Part shown: piece by piece, positions 32,792-40,658 of the stretch
Position numbering within the stretch: position 1 is the first letter of the stretch
Layout: every line of letters begins with the position of its first letter
From: Pirellula sp.
GTDB lineage: Bacteria; Planctomycetota; Planctomycetia; Pirellulales; Lacipirellulaceae
Direction: 5' to 3'
Assembly: GCA_013822725.1 (NCBI GenBank)
Contig: PNKX01000031.1
Span: 1 to 50,087 of the forward strand
Length of the DNA stretch: 50,087 nucleotides
Notes under the pieces: model-generated
Told to the model about the DNA's origin: nothing
Databases searched by the model: none
What the model saw: the letters and a program-made list of their open reading frames with translations, nothing else
Translations under genes and position numbers: made by a program

Positions 32792-35554
32792 TCACCTCAA
32801 CCGTTCGCGCGAGACGCCTTGGCGTTCTAGTTCGCGGCGGCGGAAGAAGACGGCTAGCGCCAGCAGCAGCGGCGGAATTGGCGGGATCAAGATCGCGTAG
32901 AGTTTGTAGCGGTCTTGAACCGAGCGAATATCTTGCTCGAGTTCATAGTCGTTCTGCTTGATCTCGCGACGGCGCTCGGAGGCGAACGCCCGCAGATCCG
33001 CGTCTAGCCTGCTCTGCTCGCGCATGCGGACCTGTTCGAGAAGCACATCCTTTTCCATCGCGCTGATGTCGGTGCGGCTTTCGACTTGCTCGATCGCCTC
33101 CGTCATTTTTTTACGAGCGGCTTCTTCTTTTTTGGTGAGGTCTTCGATGAACTTATCCTGCTTCTTGCTGGCTTCGTCGCGGCTGGCGCTCGTCGCTTCG
33201 TCGATCTTGGCGAGCGTGCGATGGATGCGGGTCCGCTTGCGGATATCCATGAAGCGATCAACGCCGGCGAGCTTGTCGACGATGTTCAGGATGAAGGTGA
33301 CGTTTTGCGTGGCGGGCAGGAACGCCTCTTCGCCCCCTTCGCGGATGAAGAAGAAACTGGGGATGATCCAGTCGATGTCGGTGACGACGACGACATTCAT
33401 GTCGCGGGTCTGGGCCTTCTTTGCCTTGATGTTCTCTTCGGCGTTTTCGGGGGCGTTGGCGGGGTCGGCCCCTTCCTTCGCGGGGGTTGCCAGCGCTGAG
33501 TCGTCTTCCGGCGGCGGGCCGGTGATGTGAGCGGCCAGGATGTAGCCGTCTTTGGTGCGCATCCGCGGGACCGTTTCCTTGTTGGGGTTCGGCCGCTGCG
33601 GATCGAAGCGCTGCAAGAGCCGCGCGGGGGCCGTGCCGGAGTTGCCGACGCCGGTGGCGATGATCTGCTCGAACTTCAGCTTCGAGTCGTCGACCCGCGA
33701 GATGGAGCCGGGATAAAGCACCAGCAGCTGGTTGAGGCCGGAGGAGATGTCGAGCTCCTCGTTAAACGCTTTTTTGTTGCCGTTGTTCTCGTCGATGAAG
33801 ACCCACTGTGGATCTTGCATCGTGCGGACGCTCGCTTCGGGGGCGTAGTCTTGCCAGATGACTTCCATTGGATTGACCCGAATGCCCAACAGCCGCCAGA
33901 GTTGGTCGATGTCGCCCTTCGGCTCGGTTTGACCGCCGCCGAACATGCCCCCCATGCCGCCCATCGCCGATTGCTTCGGCTCGCCGGTGCCGGGCATCGA
34001 CGCGGGGTAGAAGTAGGGAAAAGGATCTTCGAGCACGGCGGTTGGGATGCCGGAGCGGACGGCGTCGACGAAGTGGTCGAAGGCGTCGGGGCTGAGCATC
34101 GACGGTTGCACGGCGAGCAGGACGTCGTAGTTGCCGCGGATCGGCTGCGAGGCGTCGACGTTCACCACTTCGTACTGCTTGCGCAGTTCGGTGATCAGCG
34201 GCCACTCGCCGCGCTGCGAGCCGTCGGGGTTCATGATGTTGATGCCGGTGTTGACGATGCCGACCTTCGGCCGTTGTTTGTCGGCGACCGTCATGATCGA
34301 GCGGATCAGTTCGTACTCGACGGGAATGCCCTTGTTGACGAAGGGGGTAACGACTTTGTCGAGCCCCGAGGTAACGGCGAGGCCCATGAAGAACTCTTCG
34401 ACCTTCTGCTCGCCGCCGGAGGCAATGATTTGTTCCTGCGGGACGATGCCGAAGTTCTTTTCGGCGAGTTCGGCCGCATCGCCGAAGTTGGGGATTTCGT
34501 GGACGGCGACTTCGATCTTACCGCCGCCGAGGGCTTTGAATTCCTCGAGCGTGCTGGTGAGATTGAGCTTCACCTGAGCGTAATCAGTCGGCACTTGCGG
34601 GCTGACGTAAGCGTCGATCTTGATTGATTTTACGTCTATGTTCTCGCGGAGATCCGTGAGCAACTCGCGGGTGTCGGGCGAGAGGGTGCTGAGTTTTTCG
34701 GTACTGACGTCGGCCCGCAGCGAATTGCGGTCTTGGATGACGACCGTCAGCCCGATGGTGATCGCCAGCAGCGCTAAGCCGCGAGCGAGGTAGTGGGCGA
34801 ACATATACCGGCCGTCGTCGCGCGACTGCCAATGCCGGCGGCCGATGAGAATCATGCTGACGTAGATCATCACGGCGGCGATCGAGACGAAATAAGTCAT
34901 GCCGCCGAGGCTGAGGACGCCGCGCTTGAAGTCGCCGAACTGGTAGACGGCGCTCCAACGGCGAATCGTGTCGGCCCAGACGGGGTCTTTGACGAACCAG
35001 TCGGCGACGCCGAACAGCGCCAGCGGCATGTTAAAGATCATGCCGAGGATGAAGCCGACGGTGAGATTGGCAGTGAGGAACGACGCCACCATGCCGATGG
35101 CGATCATGGCGATCCCCATGAACCAGTAGCCGATGAACGTGCTGAGGAAGAGGCCAGGGTCGGGGTTGCCGAGGCCGTACATGAACACCATGTAGATCGA
35201 CACGCCCGAGAAGAAGAGCGAGACGGTGAAGATGGCTACGCCGGCCAGATACTTGCCGAGGACGACGTCGAAGTCGCTCGCCGGGAGCGTGAGCAGCAGT
35301 TCGTCGGTACCCTGCCGGCGTTCCTCGGCCCAGGTGCTCATCGTGATCGCTGGGATAAAGACCAGCATGATGAACGGCAGCCAACGACTCAGTTGGTCGA
35401 GGTTCGCGAGATTGTTGGTGAAGAACTCGGGCGGCCAGAAGGTGGCCAGCGCGCTGAGCACGACGAACACGCAGATGAACACGTATCCGGTCGGGTTCGA
35501 AAAATAGCTGATGAAATCGCGCTTGAAGATCGCGGAGAGAACGTTCCACTTCAT
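32792..35554 (-). CDS. Fused ABC-2 permease and GldG-type protein
   Basis: A 920-residue membrane protein started at MKWNVLSAIFKRDF. Residues 1-240 are a GldF/ABC-2 permease with six membrane helices (GYVFICVFVVLSALATFW, WLPFIMLVFIPAITMSTW with AEERRQGTDELLLTLP, and others). A further helix lies near residue 265 (LALLAITIGLTVVI). The large GldG/ABC-type extracytoplasmic part follows (LSPDTRELLTDLRENIDV, KVGIVNTG, YDVLLAVQPSMLSPDAFDHF). Near the end is a long charged coiled coil (about 785-880), then a final helix (LYAILIPPIPPLLLALAVFF) and a basic tail. Fusion of the two parts is usual in planctomycetes. It works with the ATPase at 35916. Confidence 0.9.
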   Translation of the reverse strand: MKWNVLSAIFKRDFISYFSNPTGYVFICVFVVLSALATFWPPEFFTNNLANLDQLSRWLPFIMLVFIPAITMSTWAEERRQGTDELLLTLPASDFDVVLGKYLAGVAIFTVSLFFSGVSIYMVFMYGLGNPDPGLFLSTFIGYWFMGIAMIAIGMVASFLTANLTVGFILGMIFNMPLALFGVADWFVKDPVWADTIRRWSAVYQFGDFKRGVLSLGGMTYFVSIAAVMIYVSMILIGRRHWQSRDDGRYMFAHYLARGLALLAITIGLTVVIQDRNSLRADVSTEKLSTLSPDTRELLTDLRENIDVKSIKIDAYVSPQVPTDYAQVKLNLTSTLEEFKALGGGKIEVAVHEIPNFGDAAELAEKNFGIVPQEQIIASGGEQKVEEFFMGLAVTSGLDKVVTPFVNKGIPVEYELIRSIMTVADKQRPKVGIVNTGINIMNPDGSQRGEWPLITELRKQYEVVNVDASQPIRGNYDVLLAVQPSMLSPDAFDHFVDAVRSGIPTAVLEDPFPYFYPASMPGTGEPKQSAMGGMGGMFGGGQTEPKGDIDQLWRLLGIRVNPMEVIWQDYAPEASVRTMQDPQWVFIDENNGNKKAFNEELDISSGLNQLLVLYPGSISRVDDSKLKFEQIIATGVGNSGTAPARLLQRFDPQRPNPNKETVPRMRTKDGYILAAHITGPPPEDDSALATPAKEGADPANAPENAEENIKAKKAQTRDMNVVVVTDIDWIIPSFFFIREGGEEAFLPATQNVTFILNIVDKLAGVDRFMDIRKRTRIHRTLAKIDEATSASRDEASKKQDKFIEDLTKKEEAARKKMTEAIEQVESRTDISAMEKDVLLEQVRMREQSRLDADLRAFASERRREIKQNDYELEQDIRSVQDRYKLYAILIPPIPPLLLALAVFFRRRELERQGVSRERLR

Positions 35555-35581
35555 GATATTTTGATTGGCTCTGGCCAAGAC

Positions 35582-35900
35582 TAGACAGGATAACAGGATG
35601 GGAGGGATTTACAGGATTAGTTTTTGGGAGTCAGGAGAACTGCCAAGTCATTTCATTTGAACCGCCAAGGACGCCAAGGACGCCAAGGGGAAGAGCAATT
35701 TCAATATTGGAACCGCCGATGAACGCAAATAAAACAAGTAGGACAACGCCTCTAGTCGTTCATTTGCGTTCATCGGCGGTTCCTAATTCTGTATTCCTTG
35801 GCGCTCTTGGCGTCCTTGGCGGTTAATCTTTGAACTTTGCAGTTCTCATGCTTCTGGAATCCCGTCGATCTAAAAAATCCTGTGATCCTGTCGATAATTC
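35582..35900. repeat. Triple-nested palindromic repeat region
   Basis: Three sets of inverted arms lie one inside another. Outermost: GACAGGATAACAGGAT near 35583 with ATCCTGTGATCCTGTC near 35877. Middle: AACCGCCAAGGACGCCAAGG at 35660-35688 with CCTTGGCGTCCTTGGCGGTT at 35796-35824. Inner: GGAACCGCCGATGAACGCAA at 35709-35730 with its inverse at 35762-35783. It separates the ATPase from the permease gene. Confidence 0.85.
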
Positions 35901-35915
35901 AAGGGAGATTGCGTA

Positions 35916-36722
35916 TTAAGTCCGTCGAGCGCCACGAGACAATTCGTGGAAGCGCTCGTCGAAGTCGCTTTGATCAGCCGCGAGTTGTTGCGGCGTGCCG
36001 TCGAACACCAAGCGTCCTTCGTTGATGAACAGGACGCGGTTACACATCGCCTCGACCTCTTGCAGAATGTGGGTCGAGAGGAGAATCGTTTTCGTTTCGC
36101 CAAGCTCGCGGATCAGTTTGCGAACCTCGCGAATCTGGTTCGGATCGAGGCCGGCGGTCGGTTCGTCGAGAATCAACACGTCGGGGTTGTGCAGCAGCGC
36201 CTGGGCCATGCCGACGCGCTGGCGATAGCCCTTCGACAGCTTGCCGATCGGCTTGCCGATGACTGCCTCGAGATGGCAGCGGCTGACCACTTCCTCGATG
36301 CGCTTGCGGAGTTCCATGCCGGACATGCCGCGGGCGTTGCCGAAGAACGTCAGCAGGCTGCGCGGCGACATGTCGGGATAGAGCGGGCCGTTTTCGGGCA
36401 AGTAGCCGAGTCGCTCGGCGCCGAGCAGCCGCTCGGATCCCATGTTGAAGCCGGCGATCTTGGCGGTGCCGGCCGAGGGGGCGAGGTAGCCGGTGAGCAG
36501 CTTCATCGTCGTGCTCTTCCCGGCGCCGTTGGGGCCGAGGAAGGCGGCGACTTCGCCCTTGTTGATTGAGAAGGTGACGTCGCGCGACGCGGCGAAGTTG
36601 CCGTAGTATTTCGAGAGGCCGATCGCCTCGATCATCGGCTCGCCGACAGGGTCGACGGGGACGAACTCGGCGACGCGGGGTCGGTCGGTCGGGAGTGAAC
36701 TCATACGCCGGCTGAACTCCAT
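35916..36722 (-). CDS. ABC transporter ATPase (GldA-like)
   Basis: A 268-residue ATP-binding subunit. Walker A FLGPNGAGKSTTMK, Q-loop region LGYLPENGPLYPDM, signature LSKGYRQRVGMAQAL, Walker B VLILDEPTAGLD and switch histidine in LLSTHILQEVEAMC are all intact. It has a 28-residue N-terminal extension before the domain; ATGs at 36722 and 36704 are both possible. It powers the ABC-2/GldG protein encoded downstream on the same strand. In Bacteroidetes the homologous complex serves gliding and secretion; its role in planctomycetes is not settled. Confidence 0.93.
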   Translation of the reverse strand: MEFSRRMSSLPTDRPRVAEFVPVDPVGEPMIEAIGLSKYYGNFAASRDVTFSINKGEVAAFLGPNGAGKSTTMKLLTGYLAPSAGTAKIAGFNMGSERLLGAERLGYLPENGPLYPDMSPRSLLTFFGNARGMSGMELRKRIEEVVSRCHLEAVIGKPIGKLSKGYRQRVGMAQALLHNPDVLILDEPTAGLDPNQIREVRKLIRELGETKTILLSTHILQEVEAMCNRVLFINEGRLVFDGTPQQLAADQSDFDERFHELSRGARRT

Positions 36723-37098
36723 GCTGACTTCATAAACGACGGTCGATGCCTGGGGACGAGACTTCTCAACTCCGCAGTCGTATATTTTGCCGCCGTGGGC
36801 GGGCGTCTGGCGGAGTCGATTTCAGCCCCGTCGTCGGGGTCTCTGGCGGGAGCGGGGAGAAAGTTCCCGGCGAGCGTTAAGTTGCCGCGGGGGCAACAGT
36901 TGCGGCGAACGGCGCCTAGCGACTGCCGAATCGCCCAACGGTCCGCCCAGGGTAGGCTGGAAAGCCTAACCCGGCAGTTTTCGCCTGTCTATACCATGGG
37001 CTACGGCGGGGGAGGGGAGGGAGTTCGGCGAGGGGGTTCGGCGAGGGGGGAGGAAATCGCCTTTCGATGACCCATAGCCGAGTGGTATTAACGATTTG
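36723..37098. other. Intergenic region with purine-rich tract
   Basis: Probably holds the promoter for the minus-strand ABC cluster. Between about 37007 and 37053 there is a G/A-rich tract containing the direct repeat GTTCGGCGAGGGG twice. No gene is supported. Confidence 0.45.
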
Positions 37099-37638
37099 TT
37101 AAACGGCAGACGGGTATCGCTTTGCCAGGAAACGCTCCATTTCTGGGTGGGTTCGGTGCATCGGGACGTCGTCTTTATGAAACCATCGAACGGTAAGGAA
37201 TTCGGTTCGGTCGAATTCAATGGGCCTGCTGCGATCTCCCTTTAGCACATACCACAGGCTAACGTCTGTGTGCCCTGCGGTAGCACCAACCGTTGTCGTG
37301 CTTGTGAGCAGCAACGGACGTTCGGACAAAAACTCTGCTTCGATGGTCAACTCCTCCTTGGCTTCACGGACTGCCGTAGCGCGCGGATGCTCGCCAGACT
37401 CCACGTGTCCTCCGCTGGGAAGCCATAGCTGGGCGTCGATATGGTCAACGAGCAGAATGTGATCCCTATCGACGACTGCGAAGTAGGAGACGAGGTGTTT
37501 CGGCGGAACAGCCGGCTTGGTCAAGCGACAGAGTTCGGCGCCGGAGTCAATCCACGCAAGGACGTCAAGCTGTGTTGCCGCCTCAAGTTGATCCAGCGGC
37601 GAAATGGAAGCGACTTCGGCTCTTATCTGATCTCTCAT
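37099..37638 (-). CDS. Nudix hydrolase
   Basis: A 179-residue protein started at MRDQIRAEVA. The Nudix box is complete: GHVESGEHPRATAVREAKEE, residues 77-96, matching GX5EX7REUXEEXGU up to the final glycine, which is replaced (ELTIEA). Preceding strands YFAVVDRDHILLVDH and LWLPSGG fit the fold. The family hydrolyses nucleoside diphosphates linked to another moiety; the specific substrate is unknown. Position: 86 bp downstream of the nadB stop on the same strand, so it may be read through from nadB. Confidence 0.9.
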   Translation of the reverse strand: MRDQIRAEVASISPLDQLEAATQLDVLAWIDSGAELCRLTKPAVPPKHLVSYFAVVDRDHILLVDHIDAQLWLPSGGHVESGEHPRATAVREAKEELTIEAEFLSERPLLLTSTTTVGATAGHTDVSLWYVLKGDRSRPIEFDRTEFLTVRWFHKDDVPMHRTHPEMERFLAKRYPSAV

Positions 37639-37724
37639 CGTGTGACATCGAGCAAGGAAGTTGACGCTTACGATTAAGGTTAGCTGCAGCTGGAAGCGGC
37701 CAACAGAGTCGCGGAGCAGGGCGT

Positions 37725-39332
37725 TCATTCTATCCGCCTGTCGCCCAGTCGCACCTTCCAGTGGACGTCGTCCTGCTCGGGAAAGTCGCTCCGCAGGTGA
37801 ACGCCGCGGGATTCTTCGCGGCGTAGTGCGGCGCCGATCAGCACTCGCGCGACGGTGAGCATGTTCTGCAGTTCCCAGCCCGCGGGGTCGGAGAACTGTT
37901 GGGCCAGCGCGTAGCGCTGCCACTGCTCGATCGACTTTGCGGCGCTACGCAAGCCTTCGCCGTCGCGGCGGACGCCGGCGGCGCGCCAGACTAAACTCTT
38001 CAGCGCGTTGCGGACGTCTTGCAGGTCGAGATGTTCCGTCGCCGGCGCCACGGGGGCGTTTTCTAGCGGGATCGCTTGATACGAGTCGGGCAGCTTGAGC
38101 GCCGCCGCCGAGGCGGCTTCGCCGGCGCGGGCGCCGTAGACGAGGCCTTCGAGCAAACTGTTCGACGCGAGACGGTTCGCGCCGTGCAAGCCGCTGCTGG
38201 TGACTTCGCCGGCGGCGAAGAGACCGTCGAGCGTCGTGCGGCCGTCGTGATCGACCTTCACGCCGCCGATCATGTAGTGGGCGCCGGGGCGGACCGGGAT
38301 GCGATCGACGGCGATGTCGAGGCCGAACTCGCGGCAACGTTGCGCGATTCCCGGGAAGCGGGCCCGCATCGTCTCGGCGTCGAGGTGGCTGAGGTCGAGA
38401 TAGACGCAGGAGTGTTTGGTCTTTTCCATCTGGTCGGCGATCGCTTGGCTGACGACGTCGCGCGGGGCGAGTTCGGCGCGCGGGTCGTAGTCGGGCATGA
38501 AGCGGTGGCCGAGGACGTTCACCAGGATGGCGCCTTCGCCGCGGACCGCTTCGCTGATGAGGCTGCGGCTGCTGCCGGCGATGTAGAGGACCGTGGGATG
38601 GAATTGCATGAACTCCATGTCGGCGAGTTCGGCGCCGGCGCGAAACGCCGCGGCGTGGCCGTCGCCGGTGGCGACGGGCGGGTTGGTCGTTTCGCGAAAG
38701 ATCTGCCCCGCGCCGCCGGTGGCGAGGATCGTTTGCTTCGCCCAGACGAAGGTCTTGCCATGGCGTTCGTTCCAGACGAGCGCGCCGCGGCAGCGATCGT
38801 CGCTCGTGAGCAGATCGATCGTGAAGGTGTTCTGCCAGATTTGCGCCTTCAGCACGTCGCGGGCGCGGGCGATCATCGCGCGCATGATCTCTTGCCCAGT
38901 GGCGTCGCCCAGGGCGTGGACGATGCGGTTGTGGCTGTGGCCTCCTTCACGGCCGAGGAGGAGTTCGCCTTCGAGCTTGTCGAACGACGTGCCCCACTCG
39001 ATCAGCTGCCGAATGTGTCCTGGCGCCTCGCGGACGACCATCTCGACCACTTCGCGATCGCACAACCCGGCGCCGGCGATGAGGGTGTCCTCGACGTGGT
39101 TTTCGAATTTGTCATCTGCCCCCAGAACGCCAGCAATGCCGCCTTGTGCGTAGGCGCTGTTTGATTCCTGCAACTGGTCTTTGCTCACGACGAGCGTCGA
39201 AAGTCGCGGGTCGATGGCCATCGTCGCCCGCAATCCGGCGATGCCGCCGCCGATCACCAGGACGTCGACGAAGTGGTGCGACACCCGCTTGGGGTGAAAG
39301 GCAACCAGATAGCGGGGCACGATCGTCGACAT
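37725..39332 (-). CDS. nadB: L-aspartate oxidase
   Basis: A 535-residue flavoprotein catalysing L-aspartate to iminoaspartate, the first step of NAD synthesis. An FAD-binding VLVIGGGIAGLRA (24-36), substrate-site signature SNSAYAQGGIAG, REGGHSHNRIVHA, LATGGAGQIFRETTNP, FMQFHPTVLY, HYMIGGVKVDHDGRT and LFAAGEVTSSGLHGANRLASNSLLE are all characteristic. The C-terminal helical domain (RNALKSLVWRAAGVRRD) is present. The length is normal. No nadA or nadC gene is in the window. A first ATG at 39332 gives a short N-terminal extension before the flavin fold. Confidence 0.95.
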   Translation of the reverse strand: MSTIVPRYLVAFHPKRVSHHFVDVLVIGGGIAGLRATMAIDPRLSTLVVSKDQLQESNSAYAQGGIAGVLGADDKFENHVEDTLIAGAGLCDREVVEMVVREAPGHIRQLIEWGTSFDKLEGELLLGREGGHSHNRIVHALGDATGQEIMRAMIARARDVLKAQIWQNTFTIDLLTSDDRCRGALVWNERHGKTFVWAKQTILATGGAGQIFRETTNPPVATGDGHAAAFRAGAELADMEFMQFHPTVLYIAGSSRSLISEAVRGEGAILVNVLGHRFMPDYDPRAELAPRDVVSQAIADQMEKTKHSCVYLDLSHLDAETMRARFPGIAQRCREFGLDIAVDRIPVRPGAHYMIGGVKVDHDGRTTLDGLFAAGEVTSSGLHGANRLASNSLLEGLVYGARAGEAASAAALKLPDSYQAIPLENAPVAPATEHLDLQDVRNALKSLVWRAAGVRRDGEGLRSAAKSIEQWQRYALAQQFSDPAGWELQNMLTVARVLIGAALRREESRGVHLRSDFPEQDDVHWKVRLGDRRIE

Positions 39333-39522
39333 AAGTTGCTGACTGTTGGATCAAACGGCGGCGAAGCGTGATAATGAAGGCAGCGGTCGGCGGCTGCTCA
39401 CTGAGCGAACCGGCACACCGTTTTGCACCACCCTCGGGGAACATCCAGCCTAACAGATGGCCGTCGACGCCACAAAAGCAGTGGCGCCGAGACTAGGTGA
39501 CCTGCAGCGTCGTTTCATTTTG

Positions 39523-39690
39523 AACCGCCAAGGACGCCAAGAGCGCCAAGGGAAGAATGGAGTTAACCGCGAATCTCGCGAATTGACGCGAATGGAATTT
39601 AATAAATTGCTTCATTCGCGCAGATTCGCACGATTCGCGGTCGTCTTCCTTTTCTTCTTAGGCAGTTAAGCTTTGAACTTTGCAGTTATC
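39523..39690. repeat. Nested palindrome (CGCCAAGG outer, CGCGAAT inner)
   Basis: AACCGCCAAGGACGCCAAGA begins at 39523. The inner arms ACCGCGAATCTCGCG.. (39565-39593) and ..CACGATTCGCGGT (39613-39641) pair. The outer right arm is reduced to GGCAGTTAAG followed by CTTTGAACTTTGCAGTT, the same tail as at 35826-35845. It lies in the divergent gap between nadB and the zinc-finger gene. Confidence 0.75.
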
Positions 39691-39807
39691 CTGCAGCAGA
39701 GGCAGCAAGTTGCGACCTCTGCGGCATAGCGTTTGCAACTGAATTCGCATGATTTTCACGGTTCCGTTTTGAGCGAAACCGTTGGTCGTAGGAGTGGGGT
39801 TCAAACC

Positions 39808-40548
39808 ATGAAACCGGTCGACAAAGATCGTTATCGCCGTGCGTTGCAGTCGCTGTTGGAGCGGATGCGGCCTGACGCCGATTCGATAAACGCACAAACT
39901 CGCTTCTCCGTCAGCGGTGAAGGGACGCAGGAGCTTTCCAACGCGCCGTTCCATTTGGGCGATCGCGGGACGGACGAGTTCCTGTTCGACATGAATACGG
40001 TGCTCCTGGAGAACGAGGAGTATTTAGTGAATGAAGTTCGCGCCGCGTTGGTGCGCCTGCAGGGCGATAGCTTCGGAAGTTGCGAGCAATGCGGGCGAGC
40101 GATTCCGAAGGCGCGGCTGGAGGCGATTCCCTACGCGCGCTTTTGCGTCGGATGCGCGGACGCGGCGGGGAGCGGACGCGACGCGAACTATAACGTCGGA
40201 CGTCCCGGTTCGCCGCGCGATACGCTCGCACCGGAAGGGGACATGAGCGAGTACCGCGGCATGAATCGCGAAGCGGCCTTTACTGACTTAGAAGTGGAGC
40301 GCGATCGCAGCCGGTCGCGTAACGATCAACATGCGGCCGGCACGCCCGGCGGCGGCGGCGCTCACGGCGGGCTAGCCGGGAGCAACGGCGGCAACGGCGA
40401 CCCCAATATTTCGGAGTTGGAAGACGAAATGGGGAGCGGCTTCAGCGACATCGGGGACGCGCGCGATGATGATCGCGATGAGCCGAAATCGGGGCGCTCC
40501 GGCGGCGCCGTGGGCGGTACGCCGGCAGGGAAGCGGGCGCGGTCGTGA
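39808..40548 (+). CDS. TraR/DksA-type zinc-finger protein with long Gly-rich tail
   Basis: A 246-residue protein started at MKPVDKDRYR. Residues 5-85 are a helical coiled-coil-like region. A TraR/DksA zinc finger follows: C92-EQ-C95, then C113-VG-C116 (CX2CX17CX2C), with GRAIPKARLEAIPYARFC between. Such proteins modulate RNA polymerase through the secondary channel or act as small zinc regulators. After residue 118 there is an unusual, probably disordered tail rich in Gly, Asp, Ser and Arg (GGGGAHGGLAGSNGGNGD, DARDDDRDEPKSGRSGG). AGGAG lies about 13 bases before the ATG. Confidence 0.85.
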   Translation: MKPVDKDRYRRALQSLLERMRPDADSINAQTRFSVSGEGTQELSNAPFHLGDRGTDEFLFDMNTVLLENEEYLVNEVRAALVRLQGDSFGSCEQCGRAIPKARLEAIPYARFCVGCADAAGSGRDANYNVGRPGSPRDTLAPEGDMSEYRGMNREAAFTDLEVERDRSRSRNDQHAAGTPGGGGAHGGLAGSNGGNGDPNISELEDEMGSGFSDIGDARDDDRDEPKSGRSGGAVGGTPAGKRARS

Positions 40549-40556
40549 AATAGTTC

Positions 40557-40648
40557 GGGTGGCACGCCCTGCAGGTACTCCTAAAGGGCGTGGATGCATT
40601 TTCAGCGGGTTCGCCACGCCCTGCGGAGTACCTTAGGGCGTGCCACCC
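40557..40648. terminator. Palindromic bidirectional terminator or repeat
   Basis: Perfect 14-bp arms GGGTGGCACGCCCT (40557-40570) and AGGGCGTGCCACCC (40635-40648), with a second inner complementarity (GGTACTCC / GGAGTACC). It fills the gap between two convergent genes, so a terminator role for both is plausible. It may also be one copy of a dispersed repeat. Confidence 0.7.
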
Positions 40649-40658
40649 ATCGTGCGCG

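Noticed and set aside
37639..37923. N-terminal extension of the Nudix protein
   Set aside because: Arginine-rich and antisense to the end of nadB; the ATG at 37638 gives a normal Nudix protein.
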